A DNA stretch of 64,000 nt, taken from NCBI RefSeq assembly GCF_025264685.1, contig NZ_CP073721.1, forward strand, positions 7,333,501 to 7,397,500, given 5' to 3'. The stretch is from Dactylosporangium roseum. Lineage in GTDB: Bacteria; Actinomycetota; Actinomycetes; Mycobacteriales; Micromonosporaceae. The notes below the pieces were generated by a model. The model did not search any database and was not told where the DNA came from. It was given only the letters and a program-made list of their open reading frames with translations. The translations under genes were made by a program, and so were the position numbers. Numbering within the stretch: position 1 is the stretch's first letter; each line of letters begins with the position of its first letter. Of the stretch, positions 15,966 through 24,285 are shown piece by piece.

Positions 15966-15996
15966 TGAGCGCCCGGCATTTCGGGCCGGACGCTCA
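15966..15996 (-). terminator. Hairpin after nusG
   Basis: A 12-bp stem with one G-T pair (TGAGCGTCCGGC / GCCGGGCGCTCA) directly downstream of the nusG stop and before rplK; a likely partial terminator in the ribosomal cluster. Confidence 0.6.
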
Positions 15997-16013
15997 AGCT
16001 TACCGCAGTGGAA

Positions 16014-16715
16014 TTAGATCTTCGTGACCTGGTTGAAGTTGAGCTCGACCGGGGTCTCACGACCGAAGATCGATACCAGCACCTTCAGCTTCTGCTGGTC
16101 GGCGTTGATCTCGCTGATCGTCGCCTGTAGCGAGGCGAAGGCGCCGTCGGTGACGGTGACCGAGTCGCCGACCTCGAAGTCGAGGACCTTGACCTCAGGC
16201 TTTCCGGGCTTCTTGCCCTCCTGCTGCACGGCCGGGGCCAGCCACTTCAGGACCTCGTCGAGCGACAGGGGCGCCGGGCGGTCGGCGCGGTCGGTCGCAC
16301 CCACGAAGCCGGTGACACCCGGCGTGTTGCGCACGCAGGAATACGACTCCGGGGTCAGCTCCATCCGGACCAGGATGTAGCCCGGAAAGACCTTGTTCTG
16401 CACCTGGGTGCGCTTGCCGTTCTTGATCTCGACCTCTTCACGAGTCGGGACCTCGACCTGGTAGATGTACTCCTCCATGTCGAGGCTCGTGATCCGGGTC
16501 TCGAGATTGGTCTTGACCTTGTTCTCGTAACCGGCGTAGGAGTGCACCACGTACCAGTCGCCGGGCGCGAAACGCAGTGCGGCACGCAGCTCGGCGACAG
16601 GGTCCTCGGTGTCGGTCGCCACGTTCGCAGTGGCAGCCGTCAACACCGTCGACGTTTCCTCGTGCTGCTCGTCGTCGGTCCCGGGCGTCTCGTCGAATTC
16701 CTGCACGCTGCTCAC
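16014..16715 (-). CDS. nusG: Transcription termination/antitermination protein NusG
   Basis: About 233 residues from the GTG at 16715; the frame is open to 16796 but the added residues are low-complexity. An acidic, Thr-rich N-terminal extension of ~50 residues is followed by the NGN domain (DWYVVHSYAGYENKVKTNLE, FPGYILVRM) and the C-terminal KOW domain (FEVGDSVTVTDGAFASLQAT). Such acidic extensions are usual in actinobacterial NusG. It couples RNA polymerase with Rho or ribosomal S10. It sits in the conserved secE-nusG-rplK-rplA order. Confidence 0.96.
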   Translation of the reverse strand: MSSVQEFDETPGTDDEQHEETSTVLTAATANVATDTEDPVAELRAALRFAPGDWYVVHSYAGYENKVKTNLETRITSLDMEEYIYQVEVPTREEVEIKNGKRTQVQNKVFPGYILVRMELTPESYSCVRNTPGVTGFVGATDRADRPAPLSLDEVLKWLAPAVQQEGKKPGKPEVKVLDFEVGDSVTVTDGAFASLQATISEINADQQKLKVLVSIFGRETPVELNFNQVTKI

Positions 16716-16831
16716 TTCCGTCTTCTGTCCGCGCCCCGTTGGCGCTACCGGCGCCCGCCGCGGGCTGTCGCCCCCGCGCCGCCCCGTCCGGCTCATCTGG
16801 TCGCCGGCCGCTCGTTCTGCTCTTTCGAGCG

Positions 16832-17305
16832 TTACTCGTCAGCGCCGCCGTTGCCGAACGCCCAGAGCACCGCCTTGGCGAAGCCGTAGTCGAGCCCGGC
16901 GACGATCGCGAGCATAACGATCACGAACACCACCACCACGAGGGTGTAAGTGGTCAGCTCCTTGCGGGTCGGCCAGATAACCTTACGCAGCTCGGCGACG
17001 ACCTCGCGGATGAAGTTGATGAGCCGCACGAAGATGTTGTCGGAGCGGCCCTCTTTGTCCTTGGTCTTCTTCTTGTCCAGGTCCTTGGTCTTCAGGTCCT
17101 TGGACTTGGTGTCCTTGACACGGCCGTTCTTCGTCGCGCGCGCGGTGTCGCTGTCGGCGTCGTCGAGCTCCTCATCGACGTCGGCGGTGTCGAGGTCGTC
17201 CAGCTCTTCGGCGAACTCTTCCTCGATGGCGGCGTCTTCGGCGCTGAGCTCCTCTTCACGGCGATCGTCGGCGGGGTCGGTCCCGCGTCGCCTGCGTTCG
17301 GCCAC
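16832..17305 (-). CDS. secE: Preprotein translocase subunit SecE
   Basis: A 157-residue SecE from the GTG at 17305, which has a GGAAGAGGG site in front. The conserved part is C-terminal: an amphipathic segment (FIREVVAELRKVIWPTRKEL) and a single membrane span. The first ~95 residues form a very acidic then Lys-rich low-complexity extension (EEELSAEDAAIEEEFAEEL, TKDLDKKKTKDKEG), much longer than in E. coli but frequent in actinobacteria. SecE clamps SecY in the translocon. Confidence 0.94.
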   Translation of the reverse strand: MAERRRRGTDPADDRREEELSAEDAAIEEEFAEELDDLDTADVDEELDDADSDTARATKNGRVKDTKSKDLKTKDLDKKKTKDKEGRSDNIFVRLINFIREVVAELRKVIWPTRKELTTYTLVVVVFVIVMLAIVAGLDYGFAKAVLWAFGNGGADE

Positions 17306-17604
17306 TTTCGCCCTCTTCCGTGATCTCGCGAGTGCTCGGTCCGTGCACAACCGACGGCAAGACCCCGGGCCTTTTGCGACCCAGCAGGACCACCGGTCGC
17401 CGCCCGCAGTGCTGTGGGTCGCACCCACAGGACCACCGGCCCGCGACCGCAGAACCACCGGTCTCGATCGCACGACCGACGGTCTCGACCTAGCCGGACC
17501 ACCGGCATGGAGCCGGCGGCACGCGGTAGGACGAACCGTGACCGCTGCGGTCGTCGTCCCGATCTGCGGATCGGGCGCACGAGACCCAGGTCAGGCCTTC
17601 GGCG
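17306..17604 (-). other. secE upstream region with four CCGGTGGT repeats
   Basis: This stretch without a supportable gene carries four copies of the octamer ACCACCGG on the plus strand (17389, 17432, 17454, 17498), with spacings of 43, 22 and 44 bases. It also holds a small hairpin (CTGTGGGT/ACCCACAG, about 17412-17430). It separates tRNA-Trp from secE and must hold the secE promoter, which I cannot place. Confidence 0.5.
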
Positions 17605-17677
17605 CAGGGGCGACAGGACTCGAACCTGCAACCTGCGGTTTTGGAGACCGCTGCGCTACCAATTGCGCCACACCCCT
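17605..17677 (-). tRNA. tRNA-Trp (CCA)
   Basis: A 73-nt cloverleaf: AGGGGTG acceptor arm pairing with CGCCCCT, D-arm GCGCAATTGGTAGCGC, anticodon loop CTCCAAA (anticodon CCA), T-arm GGTTCGAGTCC. The 3' CCA is not encoded. In mycobacteria tRNA-Trp occupies the same position between the had genes and secE. Confidence 0.97.
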
Positions 17678-17782
17678 TCGTGAAGATCGAAACAACGACA
17701 TCGGGCAAGCCTGATGTCGGGTTCCTCACCCCACGGCGGACCAGTGTACGGGTTCGGGTCGGAGTTTCCCAACCACCCCCCT

Positions 17783-18184
17783 CTACCGACCTCTAACGAG
17801 TGCCTTCGCGGCTCCCAGGACTTTTTCCCCGCGGCAGGTCGCGGCGATGTCGATCTGCATCAACCCGTCCTCGAGCTGCTTCTTCACGACACCGGTCACC
17901 ACGACCTCGGTGCCCTTGTCGTCGTCGGGGACGACCACCGGGTTGGCGAACCGGGTGGAGTATTCGACGATCGACGCGGTGCCGCCCACCCAGCGGGCGA
18001 CCGCCTGGCCGGCGAGCGCCATGGTGAGCATGCCGTGGGCGATCACTCCGGGCAGGCCGACCGAGGTGGCGACCCGGTCGCTCCAGTGGATGGGGTTGAA
18101 GTCGCCGGACGCGCCGGCGTAGCGGACCAGGTCGGCGCGCGTGACCTGGAAGGTCTGGGGCGGAAACTCGGTGCCGATCTGCAT
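17783..18184 (-). CDS. hadB: MaoC-like (3R)-hydroxyacyl dehydratase subunit, HadB-type
   Basis: A 133-residue single hot-dog protein. The hydratase-2 motif is clear: YAGASGDFNPIHWSDRVATS carries the catalytic Asp and His, followed by GLPGVIAHGMLTMALAGQ. It starts 2 bases after the hadA stop. In mycobacteria HadAB dehydrates 3-hydroxyacyl-ACP in FAS-II mycolate elongation. Members of this family outside mycolate producers keep the same synteny (rpmG-hadAB-trnW-secE), and their substrate is less clear. The reaction type is well supported, the pathway is not. Confidence 0.88.
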   Translation of the reverse strand: MQIGTEFPPQTFQVTRADLVRYAGASGDFNPIHWSDRVATSVGLPGVIAHGMLTMALAGQAVARWVGGTASIVEYSTRFANPVVVPDDDKGTEVVVTGVVKKQLEDGLMQIDIAATCRGEKVLGAAKALVRGR

Positions 18185-18185
18185 C

Positions 18186-18632
18186 TCAGCCTTCCCCTCG
18201 GATCACGAGCCTGGTCCAGATGGTCACGACGGCCTCACCGTCCACGGTCGACACCTCGTGGCGGGTCGTCAGGAAGTCGTGCCCCGCACGGCTGCTGATC
18301 TCCTCCACGGTCATGACCGTGATGAGATGGTCACCGGCGACGATCGGGCGCTCGTATCGAAACGTCTGCCCGCCGTGCACGACCCGGCTGTAGTCCATGC
18401 CGAAGGCCTCGTCGTCGACGAGTTGCTGGCCGGCGTTCTGGCTGAGAATGATCGCGAACGTCGGCGGGGCAATGACGTCGGCGTACCCCTTGGCGCGCGC
18501 TTCGGCGAGATCGCGGTGCACCGGATCGGCGGCGAAGACGGCGTCGGCGAACTCCCGGATCTTCTCGCGGCCCACCTCATACGGCGGGGTCGGCGGGAAC
18601 ACCCGGCCCAGGTACGACTGATCCAACGGCAT
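18186..18632 (-). CDS. hadA: MaoC N-terminal-like dehydratase subunit, HadA-type (UPF0336)
   Basis: 148 residues from the ATG at 18632, giving MPLDQSYLGRVFPPTPPYEV, the usual start of the UPF0336/HadA family. It has the hot-dog fold sequence pattern (QTFRYERPIVAGDHLITVMTV) but lacks the Asp/His catalytic pair present in HadB, consistent with a non-catalytic or substrate-binding partner. It forms an operon with hadB (one-base gap). The frame extends upstream but without family similarity. Confidence 0.88.
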   Translation of the reverse strand: MPLDQSYLGRVFPPTPPYEVGREKIREFADAVFAADPVHRDLAEARAKGYADVIAPPTFAIILSQNAGQQLVDDEAFGMDYSRVVHGGQTFRYERPIVAGDHLITVMTVEEISSRAGHDFLTTRHEVSTVDGEAVVTIWTRLVIRGEG

Positions 18633-19330
18633 GGTGTGCAACTTACCCGGCCGCCGCCCGTGCGCTCGCAACAGTCTTCCACCCTGCCACCCGATGGCCG
18701 GGTGACTGTCGACCGGGTGGCCGTTCACACGTGCGGGTGATGTCGAGGCCGGCTCATGGTCGCGCGCAGCTCCACCGATCCGGCGACTCATGACATGAAA
18801 CCGTTCGGGGCTTGGGACCCAAGGCCACGCGACCGCCCGCACAACCTCCGCGTTGCGCACCGTCGCGTTCCGGATCGAGCGGTTCCTTGATAGATCATGG
18901 GAAAGATTTGGCCGTCAGGGCACATGGCCGCGAAGCTCAGCCCGACGATCCCTTGCCAATCCGGCCATGGCCGGCAATTCGGGCGCAGGGCTCGGAGGTG
19001 TCGCCGCCGGGGTGCGCCGGCCGGCACACGTTCCACCACAATCCGCCGCCACGCCGCCCAATCTCATGATCATAGGAAAGATGTGGCTGCCCCGATAGCC
19101 AGATCTTTCCCATGATCATGAGATTGGGCGGCACGGAACGCGCGACCACCACCGCATCCACCGCTGCCGCGCGACCGGCCCAGCGTGACCCGGCGGCCCG
19201 GCGCGGCGGCCCGGCGCGGCGGTGCGGATCACCCCCAGGCGCGTCCAGCGGCCCGAACGACCGCTCAGCCACGCAAACGAACAGCACCCCGGCCGGCGGC
19301 AGGGGCGCTGTTCGTACAGTCGTCGAACGA
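18633..19330. other. Gene-free gap between hadA and rpmG
   Basis: About 700 bases with no convincing coding frame; the several open frames on both strands have low-complexity translations. It contains one long REP-like inverted repeat (19053-19132). A partial relative lies near 18890-18925, sharing the ATCATGGGAAAGAT core. Confidence 0.6.
19053..19132. repeat. REP-like inverted repeat, ATCATGGGAAAGAT family
   Basis: Two 36-base arms with only 2 mismatches (19053-19088 and 19097-19132) and an 8-base loop. Arms read GCCGCCCAATCTCATGATCA then a GGGAAAGAT-type core. The AT-rich centre stands out against the GC-rich surroundings. A half copy of the core is found ~150 bp upstream, which suggests a dispersed palindromic family. 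Confidence 0.75.
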
Positions 19331-19498
19331 CTACCGGGTCTCGCGGTGGATGGTGTGCTTACCCTCGCGCGGGCAGAACTTCTTCAGCTCGATGCGGTCC
19401 GGGTCGTTACGGCGGTTCTTCTTGGTGATGTAGTTGCGCTCTTTGCACTCCGTGCACGCCAGCGTGATCTTCGGACGAACGTCGGTCGCCTTGGCCAT
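19331..19498 (-). CDS. rpmG: 50S ribosomal protein L33
   Basis: 55 residues from the ATG at 19498, with the AAGGAAG ribosome site just upstream. It keeps both zinc-binding cysteine positions of the Cys-containing type: CTECKERNY near the N-terminus, but only one Cys (KKFCPREGKH) in the second cluster position. It is of normal length for L33. Position upstream of hadAB matches mycobacterial rpmG2. Cys-type L33 genes are often zinc-regulated, but here the second CxxC is incomplete. Confidence 0.95.
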   Translation of the reverse strand: MAKATDVRPKITLACTECKERNYITKKNRRNDPDRIELKKFCPREGKHTIHRETR

Positions 19499-19596
19499 GG
19501 CGAAGTGCCTTCCTTCAAGCGGGGAGTCAGATCCAGCGAACCAGCATAGCGGCTCACACAGACGGACGCCCAAGTGGGCGTCCTATGGTGCCTCTG

Positions 19597-19669
19597 TAGC
19601 GGTGGCCGGACTTGAACCGGCGACACAGCGATTATGAGCCGCTTGCTCTGCCATCTGAGCTACACCGCC
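19597..19669 (-). tRNA. tRNA-Met (CAT), elongator type
   Basis: A 73-nt cloverleaf with acceptor GGCGGTG/CACCGCT (a G-T first pair), D-arm GCTCAGATGGCAGAGC, anticodon loop CTCATAA and T-arm GGTTCAAGTCC. It lacks the three G-C pairs in the anticodon stem that mark initiator tRNA, so it is the elongator. CCA is not encoded. Confidence 0.95.
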
Positions 19670-19701
19670 GCGGCGGACTCGATGCCTCAAGCCCGGTCTC
19701 G

Positions 19702-19774
19702 AGCCCCCTTACGGAATCGAACCGTAGACCTTCTCCTTACCATGGAGACGCTCTGCCGACTGAGCTAAGGGGGC
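19702..19774 (-). tRNA. tRNA-Thr (GGT)
   Basis: A 73-nt cloverleaf: acceptor GCCCCCT/AGGGGGC, D-arm GCTCAGTCGGCAGAGC, anticodon stem TCTCC/GGAGA with loop ATGGTAA (anticodon GGT), T-arm ACGGTTCGATTCCGT. It lies 32 bases upstream of tRNA-Met and is probably co-transcribed with it and rpmG. Confidence 0.96.
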
Positions 19775-19864
19775 GCGTCTGATGCGTTCCCGCACATGCG
19801 CCCGCTAAGCGTACACGGCCCCCGCCCAGCCACGAAATCGAGTTCCCCACTTTGGGTTGCTTGC

Positions 19865-22426
19865 CTACGGAACGGCCCGTAACCAGCGAACTTCCCCCGC
19901 CGGGGCGACGGTCGGATCGGCGTCCGTCTGCACCTGGAGCCAGGACTCGAAGCGGTCGTACGGCAACGCGCGACTGAACAGGAATCCCTGCCCCATGTCG
20001 CAGCTCATGTCCTCGAGCAGCCCCAGCGTCAGCTCGCTCTCGACTCCCTCGGCGACGACCGCGAGGCCGAAGTGACCGGCCATGTCGACGATCGTGCGCA
20101 CGATCGCGAGATCGCTCGGCGACGTGGCCATGCCCTGCACGAACGTACGATCGATCTTGACCTCCTGCACCGGCAGGCGGCTGAGGTCGGCGAATGACAC
20201 GCTCCCTGCGCCGAAGTCGTCGACGGAGAGCCGGACACCGAGGTCACGGAGCCGGCGGAGCGCCGACAGGCTCCGCCCGCCGCTCAGCAGCTCCTCTTCC
20301 TCGGAGATCTCCAGGATGAGCCGGTCGGCGGGCACGCCGTGCTCGTCGAGCAGCTCGGAGATCTGCAACGGCAGGTCGGCGTCACTCAGGGTCCGCGCCG
20401 AGAGGTTGACGGCCACCGACAGCGGGCGGCCGGCGTCGGCCCACTCCCGGGCCCGCCGGACACCCTCGCGCAGGACCACGCCGTTGAGCCGGGCCAGTTG
20501 GCCGGTGTGCTCCGCGACGGCCACGAAGTCGGGCGGCGCCACCTGGCCGTGCACCGGGTGCTCCCAGCGGGCGAGGCACTCGACGCCGACCAGCCGGCGG
20601 TCCTTCAGGGCGACCTTCGGCTGGAAGTACACCTCGAGCTCACTGGATGTCAGGGCCGCCTGGAGGTCGGCGGCGAGCCCGACCCGGCGGACCGACCTGG
20701 ACTGCAGCCCGGCGTTGAACAGTTGGACGACCCCGCGGGACTTGGCGGCGTGGGTCGCCACGTGCGCCCGCTGGAGGAGCACCTCGGGCTCCGCGCCGTG
20801 GTCGGGATAGATCGAGACACCGACGTTGGTGTCGATGTCGATGGTCAGCATCTCGATCACCATCCGGTCCCGCAGGCCGGCGCGCAGGGTGTCGGCGACC
20901 GTCAGCGCAGCGTCGGCGGTGGCGGTGCGCAGCTCGACCGCGAACTCGTCGTCGCCGACCCGCGCCACCAGGGCTCCCTGCGGGGCCAGGCCACGCAGCC
21001 GCCGGGCGACCTCGGCGAGCACCTTGTCGCCGGCGGCATGCCCGAGCGAGTCGTTGACCTGGCGCAACGCGACGACGTCGAAGAGCAGGACCGCGACGAC
21101 CTCGCGGGGCCCGCGGCCGGTCATCGCCTCGCCGAGCGCCTCCAGCATCCGGCGCCGGTTGGCGAGCCCGGTCAGCGCGTCATGGTTGGCGTCGTATTGC
21201 AACCGGTCGACCAGGCGGCTGTTCTCGACCGCCACGCCGACGTGCGCGGACAGCGTCTCCAGCAACTGCTGGTCCTCGATGCCGAAGGCGGTGCGCTCCC
21301 CCAGCCGACCGGCGACCTCGAGCGTGCCGACCGTCACACCGCTGGAGCGCAGCGGCACCACGATGATGTCCTTCACCCCGGCGTCCTGCAGCACCGAGCG
21401 CAGCTCCGCGTCGCCGATCTTCGGCCCGACCGCGACCGTCCCGCCGGTCCGCATCACCACCTGGCGGAACAGATCGGGCGTCGGCGCGTTGTCGAGCAGG
21501 CCCTGGTAGTCGAACCGGGCGGAGAGCAGCACCTCCTGGTGCCGCCCCTGCGCGGGCACCCACAGCGTCGCGGAGTCGGCCGCCAGCAGCGCGCGGACCC
21601 GGGCGAGGAGCACGTCGGGCAGGGTCCCGTCGTGGTTGGTGGTCGCGACGTCCCGGGTCAGCGCGTACATCTCGGTGAGGCTCTTGTGCTGCCGGAGGAA
21701 CTGCGCATATGCCCGATAGGCGACGGCGAGCACCGCCGCCAGTGCGACCAGCAGGATGCTCGCCCACTTGCTCGCGTGGAGCGTCAGCAGCATGACCAGG
21801 CCGATGACGATGTTGACGCCCACGACCGCGAACGTGGGCACCGCCGTGCGCAGGAACTGCGGAAGGTAGGCCGGCCCTTGCAGCACCGCCATGACGCCCG
21901 AGATCGCCGTCAAGGAGACGATGTTGCCCGCGACGATCGCCGCGCCGAGCACGAACCACGTCCACGGGTCACCGGCCTCGCCGAGACGTAACTGGAGAAC
22001 GACGAGATTGGCCGCGGCCACGCTGGCGATGTGGCCCGCCGCGTTGAAAGTGACCTTGTGCGGATCGAGCCGGGCGGTCGACACACTCCAGATCAGGCCG
22101 GCGACCAGCCGCACGGCGACGGCGAGCAGCGGCGACAGGTAGAACAGCGTGAGCAGGACCGGGATGTCGTTCAGGTGGGCGACGAGCCCCTGCCGCCGCA
22201 CGTCGAACCGTAGCTGCATGTGCGTTGCGAGCACGGCGAGCAGCAGCAGCACCGGCACGAACTGGATGTCGTGATCGAGCGCCTTGACCTCGTCGGAGAA
22301 GATCACCGGGAGCGAGAGCAGCACGCCCAGGACGAACAGCGGCCCGGTGATCAGCCAGGCATGGCGGTCGGTTCGGCTGACCGGCCTCTTCGGAGCTGGC
22401 ACCCCATTCCCCAATCGCCCGGGCAC
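19865..22426 (-). CDS. Membrane protein with GAF, GGDEF and EAL domains
   Basis: An 853-residue putative cyclic-di-GMP enzyme. Residues ~1-240 form 8-9 membrane segments; then a GAF-like domain (~270-395), a diguanylate cyclase domain (~400-570) and an EAL phosphodiesterase domain (~590-835). The GGDEF signature reads RVGDDEF (second Gly replaced by Asp), so cyclase activity is doubtful. The EAL motif reads VGVECLARW (ECL), but the catalytic Glu, VNLSART, VDDFGAG, KIDRTFV and VAEGVES are kept, so the phosphodiesterase may work. It may be a c-di-GMP phosphodiesterase whose GGDEF domain senses GTP. It stands alone as a single-gene unit. Confidence 0.9.
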   Translation of the reverse strand: MPGRLGNGVPAPKRPVSRTDRHAWLITGPLFVLGVLLSLPVIFSDEVKALDHDIQFVPVLLLLAVLATHMQLRFDVRRQGLVAHLNDIPVLLTLFYLSPLLAVAVRLVAGLIWSVSTARLDPHKVTFNAAGHIASVAAANLVVLQLRLGEAGDPWTWFVLGAAIVAGNIVSLTAISGVMAVLQGPAYLPQFLRTAVPTFAVVGVNIVIGLVMLLTLHASKWASILLVALAAVLAVAYRAYAQFLRQHKSLTEMYALTRDVATTNHDGTLPDVLLARVRALLAADSATLWVPAQGRHQEVLLSARFDYQGLLDNAPTPDLFRQVVMRTGGTVAVGPKIGDAELRSVLQDAGVKDIIVVPLRSSGVTVGTLEVAGRLGERTAFGIEDQQLLETLSAHVGVAVENSRLVDRLQYDANHDALTGLANRRRMLEALGEAMTGRGPREVVAVLLFDVVALRQVNDSLGHAAGDKVLAEVARRLRGLAPQGALVARVGDDEFAVELRTATADAALTVADTLRAGLRDRMVIEMLTIDIDTNVGVSIYPDHGAEPEVLLQRAHVATHAAKSRGVVQLFNAGLQSRSVRRVGLAADLQAALTSSELEVYFQPKVALKDRRLVGVECLARWEHPVHGQVAPPDFVAVAEHTGQLARLNGVVLREGVRRAREWADAGRPLSVAVNLSARTLSDADLPLQISELLDEHGVPADRLILEISEEEELLSGGRSLSALRRLRDLGVRLSVDDFGAGSVSFADLSRLPVQEVKIDRTFVQGMATSPSDLAIVRTIVDMAGHFGLAVVAEGVESELTLGLLEDMSCDMGQGFLFSRALPYDRFESWLQVQTDADPTVAPAGEVRWLRAVP

Positions 22427-22456
22427 AGGGCCACGGTCAGCCGAACGACCGATGCG

Positions 22457-22672
22457 TCAGTCCCAGCTATAGTCCTCGGTCACGTAGAGGTGGTCCTGCT
22501 GACCGATGGGCGTCCCACCGATGATCTTCACCGCACCCGGGATCGCAGTGAACCGGGCCGGCGAAACGTCGGCGGCATGCGCCGACAGTGCAGAGACACC
22601 AAGGGCGGCGGTACTCACGCCCATTGTCACCGCCAGACGGAACATCCACCGGCCGAGCATCTTGTCGCGCAT
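22457..22672 (-). CDS. Small secreted protein of unknown function
   Basis: 71 residues with a classical signal peptide: MRDKMLGRWMFRLAV, a hydrophobic core, and a likely AHA|AD cleavage at about residue 33. The mature part is only ~38 residues (ADVSPARFTAIPGAVKIIGG ...) and has no cysteines. Such small secreted proteins are common in Micromonosporaceae, but I do not recognise this one. Confidence 0.5.
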   Translation of the reverse strand: MRDKMLGRWMFRLAVTMGVSTAALGVSALSAHAADVSPARFTAIPGAVKIIGGTPIGQQDHLYVTEDYSWD

Positions 22673-22888
22673 CAGTCGCTCCCATGCGTTGCAGTGACAC
22701 CTGGTCCGGTTTGGTTACCCACGATCGTGCCACAGCCCACGCACCTACCAACAGTGCGACGGCCAGGATGACGCGCTCCCGCGGAAGAATCGACCTTTCG
22801 GCCGATTTCAACTCTGGCGAATCGGCTATAGCCGCCCGTCGGACGCCCCTCCTGGGCAACTTTTCCGAGGCCCAGGGAGTCGGGGCGG

Positions 22889-23104
22889 TCAGACCTCCCG
22901 CCATCCGGACCCAGGGTCCAGCACGGTGGACTCCACCCACTCGACGGCCGCCGCCCGCGAGTCGAACGTCCGGGTGCGCACCCGCCCGTCCGGCCCACCA
23001 CGCCGCAGCTCGACCTGCCACCTGTCACCCGCCGCGTTGCGCACGAAGACGTCCCGCCGCACCAGCCGCGACCAGCGCCCGTTCCACCACTGCCTCGAGT
23101 TCAT
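22889..23104 (-). CDS. Small hypothetical protein, Trp/Arg-rich
   Basis: 71 residues, MNSRQWWNGRWSRLVRRDVF then VRNAAGDRWQVELRRGGPDG and a C-terminal RAAAVEWVESTVL helix. It reads as a compact alpha/beta protein rather than a random frame (balanced composition, several conserved-looking Trp). It is divergent from nuoI, 62 bp away. No function recognised. Confidence 0.5.
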   Translation of the reverse strand: MNSRQWWNGRWSRLVRRDVFVRNAAGDRWQVELRRGGPDGRVRTRTFDSRAAAVEWVESTVLDPGSGWREV

Positions 23105-23166
23105 GGGACCATCTTAGAACTGGTGTACGACAATTTTGGGTCCGGCCGCCCCGTAGGATGAAGGCT

Positions 23167-23682
23167 ATGGAGTTTCCGGGGAAGGGCCTCGCCAAGGGAC
23201 TCGCCGTCACGCTCGGCACCATGACCAAGCGGGCGCACACCCAGCAATACCCGGACGTCGAGCCGGACCTGCCGCCCCGTTCCCGCGGCGTGATCGCGCT
23301 GATCGAGGAGAACTGCACCGTCTGCATGCTGTGCGCCCGGGAGTGCCCGGACTGGTGCATCTACATCGACTCGCACAAGGAGGAGGTACAGGTCCCCGGT
23401 GCGGCCCGGCCGCGCCAGCGCAACGTGCTCGACCGGTTCGCGATCGACTTCTCGTTGTGCATGTACTGCGGGATCTGCGTCGAGGTCTGCCCGTTCGACG
23501 CGCTGCACTGGTCCCCCGAGTTCGAATACGCCGAGCACGACATCCGCGAGTTGCTGCACGAGAAGGACCGGCTCGAGGCGTGGGTGGCCACAGTGCCCGC
23601 GCCGCCGGTCCACGACGAGCACGGCGAGCCCGCCAAGGAGCAGACCGCCGCCGCGAAACGCTCAGGTCACATCGGCGGCTGA
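23167..23682 (+). CDS. nuoI: NADH-quinone oxidoreductase subunit I-like ferredoxin protein
   Basis: 171 residues from the ATG at 23167 (GGATGAAGG just upstream; an in-frame ATG at 23158 is possible). Two [4Fe-4S] motifs are complete: CTVCMLCARECPD and CMYCGICVEVCPF. These carry the N6a/N6b clusters of complex I, the last electron relays before quinone in the peripheral arm. An acidic/Ala tail follows. It heads a nuoI-J-K-L-M-N run, but no nuoA-H genes lie upstream, which is unusual because the peripheral arm cannot be built from this operon alone. Confidence 0.93.
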   Translation: MEFPGKGLAKGLAVTLGTMTKRAHTQQYPDVEPDLPPRSRGVIALIEENCTVCMLCARECPDWCIYIDSHKEEVQVPGAARPRQRNVLDRFAIDFSLCMYCGICVEVCPFDALHWSPEFEYAEHDIRELLHEKDRLEAWVATVPAPPVHDEHGEPAKEQTAAAKRSGHIGG

Positions 23683-23775
23683 CCGACCCGGACCGGTCGG
23701 GATCGCCGCGCGGCCCGGCGGTCGATTCCTGTCGGACCTTGGTGGCAGGATGTCGGCCATGAGGGTGGCGCAGCG

Positions 23776-24285
23776 ATGACCACAGCCGATGTGCTGATGG
23801 CCGCGCTCGGTGCGGTGGCGCTGGGCGCGGGCCTGCTGGTGGTGACCACCCGGCACGTCGTGCGGGCCGGGTTGTGGCTCGTCGTCGCCCTCGGCGCGAT
23901 CGCGGGGCTCTATCTGGTGCTCACCGCCGAGTTCGTCGCCTGGGTCCAGGTGCTGCTCTATGTCGGGGCCGTCGTCGTCCTGCTGCTCTTCGCGGTGATG
24001 CTCACCCGGGCACCGATCGGCGCCAGCGATGATCTCGACCGGGTCCGCTGGCCGGGCGCGCTCATCGGCGCCGGTGCCGGAGCGGGGCTCGCCGCCCTGC
24101 TGATCGACGCGTTCCGCTGGTCGCGAGTCGCGCTTCCGGAGCCCGGCACCGCCGAGCGGATCGGCGCGGCACTGTTCCGCACCTGGGTCCTGCCTTTCGA
24201 GCTGATCTCGGTGCTCCTGCTCGCGGCCCTGGTGGGCGCGATCGTCGTTTCCAGGCCCGACATCGGTGCGGGGAGGCGGCGCTGA
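23776..24285 (+). CDS. nuoJ: NADH-quinone oxidoreductase subunit J
   Basis: 169 residues with five membrane segments. The conserved WVQVLLYVGAVVVLLLFAVML helix (the family's YVGAV element) is present at about residues 56-76. NuoJ is a small subunit of the complex I membrane arm, carrying the pi-bulge helix linking quinone chemistry to proton pumping. Its stop shares one base with the nuoK start. It is 93 bp after nuoI. Confidence 0.93.
   Translation: MTTADVLMAALGAVALGAGLLVVTTRHVVRAGLWLVVALGAIAGLYLVLTAEFVAWVQVLLYVGAVVVLLLFAVMLTRAPIGASDDLDRVRWPGALIGAGAGAGLAALLIDAFRWSRVALPEPGTAERIGAALFRTWVLPFELISVLLLAALVGAIVVSRPDIGAGRRR

Noticed and set aside
18788..19287. Overlapping small frames on both strands in the hadA-rpmG gap.
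   Set aside because: They cross the palindrome and have low-complexity sequences without ribosome sites.
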